A stretch of DNA of 6,140 nt, from positions 1-6,140 of the forward strand of contig JAHHQK010000066.1 in assembly GCA_020026435.1 (NCBI GenBank), in the 5' to 3' direction. Below are positions 1 through 5,987 of this stretch, one piece after another. Within the stretch, counting starts at the first letter, position 1; each line of letters starts with the position of its first letter. The notes under the pieces were generated by a model that saw only the letters and a list, made by a program, of their open reading frames with translations, made no database searches and had not been told where the DNA came from. This DNA comes from Alistipes sp. GTDB lineage: Bacteria > Bacteroidota > Bacteroidia > Bacteroidales > Rikenellaceae. The position numbers and the translations under genes are program-made.

Positions 1-282
1 CCCGGCAAACAGAACCCCGACAACGGCCAGGACCAACAGAACCAACAGGACCGGCAGGGCGAGAACCCTCAGGATCAGCAGGACCAACAGGGTCAAGGCG
101 ACAGGGACTCCTCCAAGGACGATCCCCGGGAGGGCGAAGGTAATCCGCAACCCGTTCCCTCAGGCATCTCCGAACAGGAGCAGCAACAGATGCTCGATGC
201 CATCCAGGCCCAGGAGGACCGCACACAGGAGAAACTCAAGGAGCGTCGCGGAGTGGTGGTCCGAGGCAATAAGAACTGGTAA
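1..282 (+). CDS. batC: BatC-like protein, C-terminal 93 residues (5' end outside window)
   Basis: Frame 1 is open from the window edge to the TAA at 280-282. The first ~50 residues are a low-complexity hydrophilic tract rich in Gln, Asp, Asn and Gly. A short conserved-looking segment follows at about fragment residues 55-80, with a predicted helix containing QQQMLDAIQAQE then RTQEKLKERR, and the protein ends in NKNW. BatC proteins of Bacteroidota are TPR proteins with a disordered polar linker, a helix of the type 'LLdAl..qE..tq.K' and a terminal K-N/D-W, so this matches by family memory. The TPR part would lie upstream and is not seen. The stop is only 21 bases before batA on the same strand, so co-transcription is expected. 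BatC is thought to work with BatA/BatB at the envelope, but its biochemical role is unproven. It could instead be another Q-rich protein of the same operon. Confidence 0.68.
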   Translation, partial: PGKQNPDNGQDQQNQQDRQGENPQDQQDQQGQGDRDSSKDDPREGEGNPQPVPSGISEQEQQQMLDAIQAQEDRTQEKLKERRGVVVRGNKNW

Positions 283-303
283 CATTCAATCAATTTCAGA
301 TTT

Positions 304-1290
304 ATGCACTTTGCATCTCCATATTTCTTGTGGCTGGCGGTACTCATCCTTCCGCTTACGGCCTACTATGTATGGCGCACGATGAAGGGTGGAGCGGCCC
401 TCAGGATCTCCTCGACCGAGGGAGTGGCCCGCGCCCCCAAGACGCTGCGCTATTGGCTGCGTCATGCCCCCTTCGTGCTGCGCATGACGGCCTTCGCCCT
501 GTTGTGTGTGGCTCTGGCCCGTCCGCAGGGCATCGAGGAAAGCTCGCGCACCAACACCGAAGGTATCGACATCATGCTGGCCATCGACGTGTCGGGATCG
601 ATGCTCGCCCGCGACTTCAAACCCGACCGCATCACGGCCGCCAAGGAGGTGGCCGGAGAGTTCATCGCCGACCGCTACGGCGACCGCATCGGTCTGGTGG
701 CATTTGCCGGCGAGGCCTTCACCCAAAGCCCCCTCACGACCGATCAAAGCACACTGCAGACCCTTCTGTCGCGCATCCGCAGCGGACTCATCGAGGACGG
801 TACGGCCATCGGCAACGGTCTGGCCACGGCCATCAACCGTCTGAGGGAAAGCGAGGCCAAGTCGAAGGTGATCATCCTGCTGACCGACGGTGTGAACAAC
901 CGCGGAGAAATCGCCCCCCAGACCGCCGCGCAGATCGCCAAGGCCCAGGGCATTCGCGTCTACACGATCGGTGTCGGCACCCAGGGCATGGCACCCTACC
1001 CCGCCGTCGATATGTTCGGCAACATGACCTTCGTGAAACAGAAGGTCGAGATCGACGAGAAAACCCTCTCGAAGATGGCCTCCGACACGGGCGGCCGCTA
1101 CTTCCGCGCCACCGACAAGACCAAACTCAAGGCCATCTACGACGAGATCAACCGTTTGGAAAAAAGCAAGGTCGAGGTGTTTGAACACATCACCTACCAC
1201 GAGTTGTTCCTCAGCTGGCTGCTGGTGGCCCTCGGACTGCTCGTCGTGGAATTCCTGATGAGCCATCTGGTGCTTCGCCGTATCCCCTGA
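304..1290 (+). CDS. batA: BatA, membrane-anchored von Willebrand factor A domain protein
   Basis: This 328-residue protein has the BatA layout: two N-terminal membrane segments (about residues 8-24 and 57-73), a VWA domain (about 86-285) and a C-terminal membrane segment (about 302-318). The VWA MIDAS metal site is complete: DVSGS at 95-99, Thr167 in EDGTAIG, and Asp195 in LLTDG. The motifs VAFAGEAFTQSPLTTD (132-147) and YTIGVGT (220-226) are typical of the Bat family. The VWA domain probably sits between the N-terminal and C-terminal membrane segments and binds protein partners through the metal. Bat proteins are linked by genetics in Bacteroides and Leptospira to aerotolerance or oxidative and envelope stress, but no reaction is established. 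The ATG at 304 is preceded by the AT-rich stretch usual for Bacteroidota starts. Upstream is the BatC-like gene; batB follows after 132 bases. Confidence 0.94.
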   Translation: MHFASPYFLWLAVLILPLTAYYVWRTMKGGAALRISSTEGVARAPKTLRYWLRHAPFVLRMTAFALLCVALARPQGIEESSRTNTEGIDIMLAIDVSGSMLARDFKPDRITAAKEVAGEFIADRYGDRIGLVAFAGEAFTQSPLTTDQSTLQTLLSRIRSGLIEDGTAIGNGLATAINRLRESEAKSKVIILLTDGVNNRGEIAPQTAAQIAKAQGIRVYTIGVGTQGMAPYPAVDMFGNMTFVKQKVEIDEKTLSKMASDTGGRYFRATDKTKLKAIYDEINRLEKSKVEVFEHITYHELFLSWLLVALGLLVVEFLMSHLVLRRIP

Positions 1291-1322
1291 GCCAGGCAGG
1301 AATTCCCCCTTACACAGGACAT

Positions 1323-1384
1323 CTTCGTCCGTCGGAGCGGGCCCCGGCCCGTATCCGTATTTTGACCCGGCGGGTCGGACGAAG
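1323..1384 (+). other. Inverted repeat (9 bp arms) enclosing a hairpin in the batA-batB spacer
   Basis: CTTCGTCCG at 1323-1331 is the exact reverse complement of CGGACGAAG at 1376-1384. Between the arms lies a compact G+C-rich hairpin at 1333-1357: CGGA (1333-1336) pairs with TCCG (1354-1357), and CGGGC (1338-1342) pairs with GCCCG (1347-1351), with small bulges. The right arm falls inside the loop of the second inverted repeat at 1359-1416. This order of arms (A, B, A', B') is that of a pseudoknot, or of two alternative folds. Direct sequence observation; the RNA fold and any function are inference. Confidence 0.5.
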
Positions 1385-1416
1385 TGCCATGAAAAACCTC
1401 CGCGCCGGGTCAAAAT
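1359..1416 (+). repeat. Perfect 14 bp inverted repeat just upstream of batB
   Basis: ATTTTGACCCGGCG at 1359-1372 and CGCCGGGTCAAAAT at 1403-1416 are exact reverse complements with a 30-base loop. The right arm ends six bases before the batB ATG at 1423, so in RNA the stem would abut or hide the translation start. A smaller alternative hairpin, GACCC (1364-1368) with GGGTC (1372-1376), competes for the left arm. There is no T-run after the right arm, so it does not look like a simple terminator. No target-site duplication flanks it, which argues against a short transposon. It may be a translational control element, an mRNA stability element or a dispersed palindrome. Confidence 0.75.
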
Positions 1417-1422
1417 CTGACT

Positions 1423-2463
1423 ATGTTTCGATTCGCAAATCCCGAATATCTCTGGTTGCTGCTCCTCATCCCCTGCTTTGCGCTGATCTTCCTCTACGCA
1501 CAGCGCAAACGCAAACACCGGATCGCACGCTTCGGCAATCCCGAACTGCTCGCGACACTGATGCCCGAGGTGTCGACCGGACGCGTCGTCCTCAAGACCT
1601 CACTCTTCATGCTGGCCGTCACGCTGCTCGTCTTTGCGGCAGCACGCCCCCAGCTGGGATCCAAACTGCGCGAGCAGAAATCCCAGGGTGTGGAGATGAT
1701 GCTCACGGTCGATGTCTCCAACTCGATGCTGGCCGAGGACTTCGAGCCCAACCGCCTGGAGCGCACCAAATACGCCATCAACAAACTCTTCGACGGTCTG
1801 AAGCAGGACCGCGTGGGACTGGTCGTCTTTGCCGGAGAACCCAAGGTGCAACTGCCCATCACCTCCGACTACCGCATGGCCAAGGCCTTTGCCCGCAAGA
1901 TCGACCCCTCGCAGGTATCGGTCCAGGGTACGGCCATCGGCAAGGCCCTGGAGCAGGCCCTTCTGGCCTTCTCGGGCGAGAGCGACAACGGCCAAAGCCG
2001 TGTGGTGATCCTCATCACCGACGGTGAGAACCACGACGACGATGCCGTGGCCGTGGCCGAGCGTGCCAAAGAGGCCGGAGTGAAGATCTACACCATCGGT
2101 ATCGGTACGCCCGAGGGTGCCCCGATCCGCATCGACGGCGAATTCATCAAGGACGAGAAGGGCGACATGGTCGTCTCGAAACTCAACGAGCAGATGTTGT
2201 CCGACATCGCCGAAAAGACGGGCGGCATCTACGTCCGCGCCTCGAAACAGGACATCGGTCTGGACGAAATCGTGGAGAGTATCAACGAAATGGAGCAGAG
2301 CGAATTCTCGACCGTCAAATTCGAGGAGTACAACGATTTGTTCCAATATCTGATCGGCATGGCTCTGGCACTGTTCTTGATCGAGATCCTGTTGCTGGAC
2401 CACCGCAATCCGTTGCTGGCACATCTGAATATCTTCCGCGAAGAGCAGAAGACCCTTCAGTAG
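1423..2463 (+). CDS. batB: BatB, membrane-anchored von Willebrand factor A domain protein
   Basis: This 346-residue protein is a paralogue of the preceding BatA with the same layout: membrane segments at about residues 9-25 and 57-74, a VWA domain (about 90-295) and a membrane segment at about 307-325, then a short polar tail. The MIDAS site is complete: DVSNS at 97-101, Thr170 in QGTAIG and Asp200 in LITDGENH. The BatB signatures are evident: MLAEDFEPNRLER, VFAGEPKVQLPITSDY, and TIGIGTPEGAPI followed by a GEFIKDEKGDMV insertion. The ITDGENH form and this insertion distinguish BatB from BatA. As with BatA, a role in envelope stress or oxygen tolerance is known only from family genetics. The ATG at 1423 is the only start that gives the full first membrane segment. 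It lies six bases after a long inverted repeat, so its translation may be controlled separately from batA. A terminator follows the stop directly, making this the last gene of the operon. Confidence 0.95.
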   Translation: MFRFANPEYLWLLLLIPCFALIFLYAQRKRKHRIARFGNPELLATLMPEVSTGRVVLKTSLFMLAVTLLVFAAARPQLGSKLREQKSQGVEMMLTVDVSNSMLAEDFEPNRLERTKYAINKLFDGLKQDRVGLVVFAGEPKVQLPITSDYRMAKAFARKIDPSQVSVQGTAIGKALEQALLAFSGESDNGQSRVVILITDGENHDDDAVAVAERAKEAGVKIYTIGIGTPEGAPIRIDGEFIKDEKGDMVVSKLNEQMLSDIAEKTGGIYVRASKQDIGLDEIVESINEMEQSEFSTVKFEEYNDLFQYLIGMALALFLIEILLLDHRNPLLAHLNIFREEQKTLQ

Positions 2464-2506
2464 ATGCGGGCGGTGATCCTGCCTGTCGCTACTGTTCGTA
2501 AAGCGA

Positions 2507-2550
2507 AACCCCCGGAAGTCTTCAGTGACTTCCGGGGGTTGTTTCTTTAG
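2507..2550. terminator. Bidirectional intrinsic terminator between convergent batB and folC
   Basis: AACCCCCGGAAGTC (2507-2520) pairs perfectly with GACTTCCGGGGGTT (2527-2540) around a 6-base loop, a 14 bp G+C-rich stem. On the plus strand it is followed by GTTTCTTT (2541-2548), a good T-rich tail, 43 bases after the batB stop. On the minus strand the stem is followed by TTCGCTTTA, a weaker T-rich tail. It is placed to end both the bat operon and the lnt-folC transcript. The rest of the 120-base spacer holds no other clear feature. Confidence 0.9.
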
Positions 2551-2583
2551 AGACGGCCTCCGTTCCCGGGGCCTTGAGGCGAA

Positions 2584-3879
2584 CTAAAGGCTGATGGCCT
2601 CACCGACCACATAGGTACTGCCGCCGATGAAGATCATGTCATCGCGCGTAGCCATCTCGCGGGCCTTGGCCAAGGCGTCGCACACGCGGTCAACCGGCTC
2701 ACCCTTGAGTCCGTAGATGGCGGCCTTGGCCGTCAGCTCGGCTGCGGGCAGGGCACGCGACGTGGCGGCCTGCGTGAAGATATAGTAGGCATCGCGCGGC
2801 AACAGGGGCAGGATATGAGCCAGATCCTTGTCGCGAACGAAGCCGATGACGCAGTAGAGTTTCTCGTATTTCTGATCGCGGAGCTGTTCCGACACCAGAG
2901 CCAGTCCATGGGCATTGTGACCCGTGTCGCAGATCGTCAGCGGCGACGCGGCGATCTGCTGCCAGCGGCCCATCAGCGAGGTGTGGGTGGCGGCATCACG
3001 CATACCCTCCAGGTAAGCACGGCGCGAAATGGTCAGCGGAGTCTCCTCGTGGAGGGTGTCGATGGCGGCCGAAGCCGTGATGATGTTGTGGGCCTGGTAT
3101 TTGCCCTTGAGGTCGATCTCCACGTCGAACTCGCGGCTGTCGCGCAAACGGCGGAGCGTGAAACACTGCTTCTCCTCCTCCAGCGACTGCTGCTCGCACC
3201 CGAAAAGCTGCTCGGCATAGATCACCTTCGACTTCACACCCGCGGCAATCTGCTCGATGGTCGGATTATAGCGGGGATTGCTCTCGCCGATGATCACCGG
3301 GACGCTCTTCTTGATGATTCCGGCTTTCTCCGCCGCGATCTTCTGGAGCGTGTCGCCCAGCAGGTCGGTATGCTCCATGCCGATGTTGGTGATGACACTC
3401 AGGATGGGCTGGATGACGTTCGTGGCATCCAGACGGCCACCCAGACCGGTTTCGATGACAGCCACCTCCACATCGCTCTGTGCGAAGTAGTCGAAGGCCA
3501 GGGCCGTGGCCATCTCGAAGAACGAGAGTTCCAACTCGACCATCTTGTCGTGGTGCTTGTCGACGAAGTTGACGACCTTCTGCTTGGGGATCATCTCGCC
3601 GTCGACGCGGATCCGCTCGCGGAAATCCTGCAAGTGGGGCGAGGTGTAAAGACCCGTGCGGTAGCCGGCCTGCTGCAACACCGAGGCAATCATATGCGAC
3701 ACCGATCCCTTGCCGTTGGTTCCGGCCACATGGATGGTGAAGAAGTTGCGCTGCGGATTGCCGATATGGCGACAAAACGCCGAGATATGCTCCAAGCCAG
3801 GCTTGTAGGCCGAGGCACCTTTCGACTCAAAGGCAGGAAGCGAATTAAAAAGGAAGTCGAGTGTCTGAGTGTAATTCAT
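2584..3879 (-). CDS. folC: Bifunctional folylpolyglutamate synthase / dihydrofolate synthase (FolC)
   Basis: This is a 431-residue cytosolic Mur-ligase-family enzyme, close to the usual ~420 residues. It joins L-glutamate to dihydropteroate and adds further glutamates to reduced folates, using ATP. Motifs in order: P-loop VAGTNGKGSV (51-60), YTSPHL (78-83), FFEMATALAF (120-129), ETGLGGRLDATNV (143-155), NIGMEHTDLLG (165-175) and AAEKAGIIK (182-190) with the lysine that is carbamylated in relatives, GKYQAHN (259-265), GRWQ (304-307) and DTGHNAHG (318-325) in the C-terminal domain. All key motifs are intact. Whether it performs both reactions or only the polyglutamylation step cannot be told from sequence alone. 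The ATG lies 13 bases downstream of the lnt stop on the same strand, with no promoter in the gap, so it should be translated from the lnt transcript. Transcription probably ends at the 2507-2550 hairpin. Confidence 0.95.
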   Translation of the reverse strand: MNYTQTLDFLFNSLPAFESKGASAYKPGLEHISAFCRHIGNPQRNFFTIHVAGTNGKGSVSHMIASVLQQAGYRTGLYTSPHLQDFRERIRVDGEMIPKQKVVNFVDKHHDKMVELELSFFEMATALAFDYFAQSDVEVAVIETGLGGRLDATNVIQPILSVITNIGMEHTDLLGDTLQKIAAEKAGIIKKSVPVIIGESNPRYNPTIEQIAAGVKSKVIYAEQLFGCEQQSLEEEKQCFTLRRLRDSREFDVEIDLKGKYQAHNIITASAAIDTLHEETPLTISRRAYLEGMRDAATHTSLMGRWQQIAASPLTICDTGHNAHGLALVSEQLRDQKYEKLYCVIGFVRDKDLAHILPLLPRDAYYIFTQAATSRALPAAELTAKAAIYGLKGEPVDRVCDALAKAREMATRDDMIFIGGSTYVVGEAISL

Positions 3880-3892
3880 AACAGGCGATGAT

Positions 3893-5482
3893 TTATTGTA
3901 CGAGGTAGTTCTTTTTTTTGATTCTGTAAGCTATATAATAAAGCACGCACAGCAACATGACATATTCGCCGATGCGTCCCAGATAGTCGCCGTAGAGGGT
4001 GTAGAACGTCATGCGGGAGTTGAGCGGCACCTGTTCGGTGATCACGCCCCGCTCGTCCCAGCCCAGGGTGAGGCTCACATCGCCACGGGCCGAGATGAAT
4101 CCCGAACGGCCCGTATTGGCCGAGCGGGCTATGGCCCGGCGGTGTTCGATGGCACGCAGACGCGAGATCGTGAAGAGGTGTCGGTAGCCGGGCGTGTCGC
4201 GCCACCAGCCGTCGTTGGAAAGAATCGAGAGGAATCCGGCTCCGCGGCGCACGAAATCGCCCGTGAAATTGCCGTAGAGACCCTCGTAGCAGATCACCGG
4301 TCCGGTCTTGGCACCCGACTCCAGTTCAAAGGCAGTACCGTGGAGTCCCTGTCCGATCTGACCGAGCGTACCGCCCAGGTCGACCACCAGGAATTCCAGC
4401 ATCTCGAACAGCCACGGCATCGGCGTCTTTTCCACACCGATCACCAGGCGGCCCTTGTGGTGGATCTGCCGTCGGCCGTCGGCCGAAAGGCCCACTGCCG
4501 TATTGAAATGGTCATACCAGCCGTCCGTATAGGGATCCTTGCGGGCCGTGGAGGTCTGCGCTCCGGAGGCATACCACGCAAGGGTGTTGGCACCCGTCAC
4601 CAGGAGCGATTGCGGATGCTCCGCCCGCAGCGTGTCGGCCATCTGCTGCCAGAACACACCAGGAGTGTCGGCAAAGCGCATCTCCGAGAGCGAGGGTTCC
4701 CAGTAATATCCCGGCACGGCCGTCTCGGGCAGAAGGATGCACTCCGCATCGCGGGGTACGTCACTTACCAGGTCGAAGATATTGCGTTGCTGGAGTTCGC
4801 GCTCGCCGGCGAACTTCTCGTAACAGTCGACATTGGGTTGGATGATGCTCACCGTGACCTGCCCCTCATCGGGCTGCTCCCAGCTCCACCATATCCCCAG
4901 CGAGAGGGCCACGGGCAGGAACGTCACGGCCGCCGCCATCACCACACGCTGGCGCGAACGGTGTTTCCAGGCTTCGTAGATGCAGATATTGGAGAGCAGC
5001 ACCCACAGCGAACCGCCGAAGACACCCGTGAATTCATACCACTGCACGGCCCACACGTCGTGGGAGAATCCGTTGCCCAGGATGAGCCACGGCCACGAGA
5101 AATCGCCCACCGTGTACCAGTATTCGGTGGCGATCCACGAGGCCACCAGCGTCGTATAGGCCAACGAGCGGTGCGCCGTCTTGGAGACGGTATGGAAGAA
5201 CATGAAGGCGATCATGTTGAGGGTGGTCGACGCCAGAGTCGCGGCCGGAGGGCCTACGGGCGTGGCAAACCAGATCCACCACACGGTCGAAAGATTCCAG
5301 AGGATAAAGGTCAGGGCGGCCCAGCCGAACATCCGCCACCATTCGCGGCGCGAGGATCCCAAGGAGTCGCTCAGCCACAAAAGGGGGACAAGGGCCACCG
5401 GCAGGGTGAGTCCCGTCAACGAGAGCCAACCCGGCGCAAGCAGAATGGATGAAAGTAGAACTGCGGCAAATCTACGAGACAT
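3893..5482 (-). CDS. lnt: Apolipoprotein N-acyltransferase (Lnt)
   Basis: Lnt is an inner-membrane enzyme that moves an acyl chain from a phospholipid to the amino group of the N-terminal cysteine of lipoproteins, the last step of lipoprotein maturation. The 529-residue protein has several hydrophobic segments in the first ~200 residues, a nitrilase-type catalytic domain (about 208-490) and a final membrane segment (about 503-519) with a short KKK-containing tail. The catalytic triad is visible: Glu253 in LLPETAVPG, Lys343 in HHKGRLV and Cys398 in VICYEGLYG. Further family motifs are SIIQPNV (212-218), LSNDGWW (421-427) and RAIEHRRAIARSANTGRSG (443-461). The lid segment reads LVIGVEKTP (346-354), where the E. 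coli enzyme has LVPFGEYVP; this is divergent but keeps the Glu (Glu351). It is the first gene of a two-gene unit with folC, with its own promoter at 5504-5534 and a short leader. Confidence 0.95.
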   Translation of the reverse strand: MSRRFAAVLLSSILLAPGWLSLTGLTLPVALVPLLWLSDSLGSSRREWWRMFGWAALTFILWNLSTVWWIWFATPVGPPAATLASTTLNMIAFMFFHTVSKTAHRSLAYTTLVASWIATEYWYTVGDFSWPWLILGNGFSHDVWAVQWYEFTGVFGGSLWVLLSNICIYEAWKHRSRQRVVMAAAVTFLPVALSLGIWWSWEQPDEGQVTVSIIQPNVDCYEKFAGERELQQRNIFDLVSDVPRDAECILLPETAVPGYYWEPSLSEMRFADTPGVFWQQMADTLRAEHPQSLLVTGANTLAWYASGAQTSTARKDPYTDGWYDHFNTAVGLSADGRRQIHHKGRLVIGVEKTPMPWLFEMLEFLVVDLGGTLGQIGQGLHGTAFELESGAKTGPVICYEGLYGNFTGDFVRRGAGFLSILSNDGWWRDTPGYRHLFTISRLRAIEHRRAIARSANTGRSGFISARGDVSLTLGWDERGVITEQVPLNSRMTFYTLYGDYLGRIGEYVMLLCVLYYIAYRIKKKNYLVQ

Positions 5483-5503
5483 GAACAGGTACTTTTACGT
5501 CGG

Positions 5504-5534
5504 CAAAAGTACACAATGCCAAGCAGATTTCAAA
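5504..5534 (-). promoter_or_regulatory. Bacteroidota-type promoter for lnt-folC
   Basis: On the minus strand TTTG (plus-strand CAAA at 5531-5534) is followed after 19 bases by TACTTTTG (plus-strand CAAAAGTA at 5504-5511). This is an exact fit to the Bacteroides primary sigma factor consensus TTTG-N19-21-TAnnTTTG. Transcription would start a few bases beyond 5504, leaving a leader of roughly 15-20 bases before the lnt ATG at 5482. It sits in the 76-base gap after the DUF486 gene, so lnt does not depend on that gene's promoter. Confidence 0.8.
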
Positions 5535-5558
5535 ATATTTTCCACGAAGAACCATGCC

Positions 5559-5924
5559 TTATTTCCTGAATATGAAATATACGGCCAAAATCAGACAGGC
5601 GAATCCCGCGAGGTGGTTCCAGCGCAGGGCATCGCCCTTCATGAAGACCATCGCAAAGAGCGTAAAGACCGTCAGCGAGACGACCTCCTGGATGACCTTC
5701 AGCTCCCAGATCGAAAACGGACCGCCAAGCTCGGCACTGCCGATGCGGTTGGCCGGCACCTGGCAACAGTATTCCAAAAGGGCGATCCCCCAGCTGAAGA
5801 GAATGATGGCCGCAAGGCCGAAGCGTTCCAGACGCGACTTGAAGGCAATGTGTCCGTACCAGGCCAGCGTCATGAAGACGTTGGAGAGGACGAGCAACAG
5901 GATGGTGAATAATCCGCGAGGCAT
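5559..5924 (-). CDS. DUF486 family (DMT superfamily) small membrane protein
   Basis: This 121-residue protein is almost entirely hydrophobic with four predicted membrane helices (about residues 4-24, 35-52, 75-96 and 104-119), in the small range of drug/metabolite-transporter-superfamily proteins. The DUF486 signatures are clear: EYCCQVPANRIG (51-62), ELKVIQEVVSLTVF (74-87) and a final LAVYFIFRK. The usual length of the family is about 110-120 residues, so it appears complete. Resemblance to small multidrug-resistance-type four-helix proteins suggests a transporter working as an oligomer in the inner membrane, but I know of no established substrate. The ATG at 5924 places the first helix right at the N-terminus. 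It lies upstream of lnt on the same strand, yet both genes have their own promoter, so a functional link is not implied. Confidence 0.92.
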   Translation of the reverse strand: MPRGLFTILLLVLSNVFMTLAWYGHIAFKSRLERFGLAAIILFSWGIALLEYCCQVPANRIGSAELGGPFSIWELKVIQEVVSLTVFTLFAMVFMKGDALRWNHLAGFACLILAVYFIFRK

Positions 5925-5955
5925 GATCTCTAAGTTGAATTAAAGTTTCGGGCGG

Positions 5956-5987
5956 CAAAATTAACCAAAATTATCCTCTTCGGCAAA
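5956..5987 (-). promoter_or_regulatory. Bacteroidota-type promoter for the DUF486 gene
   Basis: On the minus strand TTTG (plus-strand CAAA at 5984-5987) is followed after 20 bases by TAATTTTG (plus-strand CAAAATTA at 5956-5963), an exact fit to TTTG-N19-21-TAnnTTTG. A second TAATTTTG copy lies 10 bases upstream (plus 5966-5973) but lacks a TTTG at the right distance. The transcript would have a leader of about 25 bases before the ATG at 5924. Confidence 0.75.

Noticed and set aside
1358..1364. TATTTTG as a -7 promoter element for batB
   Set aside because: It has one base too few for TAnnTTTG, and no TTTG lies 19-21 bases upstream. Part of it belongs to the left arm of the 14 bp inverted repeat.
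1359..1416. Miniature transposable element with 14 bp terminal repeats
   Set aside because: Only 58 bases long, no flanking target-site duplication, and a 30-base interior with no further structure; copies elsewhere cannot be checked here.
1389..1422. ATG at 1389 opening a small leader peptide before batB
   Set aside because: The frame runs on far into batB in another register (to 2027) without a nearby stop, so it is not a leader peptide; it has no sign of its own function.
286..1518. 410-codon minus-strand open frame opposite batA
   Set aside because: It is antisense to a clear BatA gene, has no recognisable domain, and arises because G+C-rich codon third positions remove stops from the opposite strand.
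2815..3891. 358-codon plus-strand open frame opposite folC
   Set aside because: The folC frame carries every family motif; this one is antisense with low-complexity composition and no family match I recognise.
3896..5452. 518-codon plus-strand open frame opposite lnt
   Set aside because: It is antisense to the complete lnt and very rich in Arg, His and Gly, as expected for a shadow of a G+C-rich membrane protein gene.
5530..5958. 142-codon minus-strand frame overlapping the DUF486 gene
   Set aside because: Same strand but different register; the overlapping DUF486 frame has the family motifs and four membrane helices, and this one would start inside the promoter.
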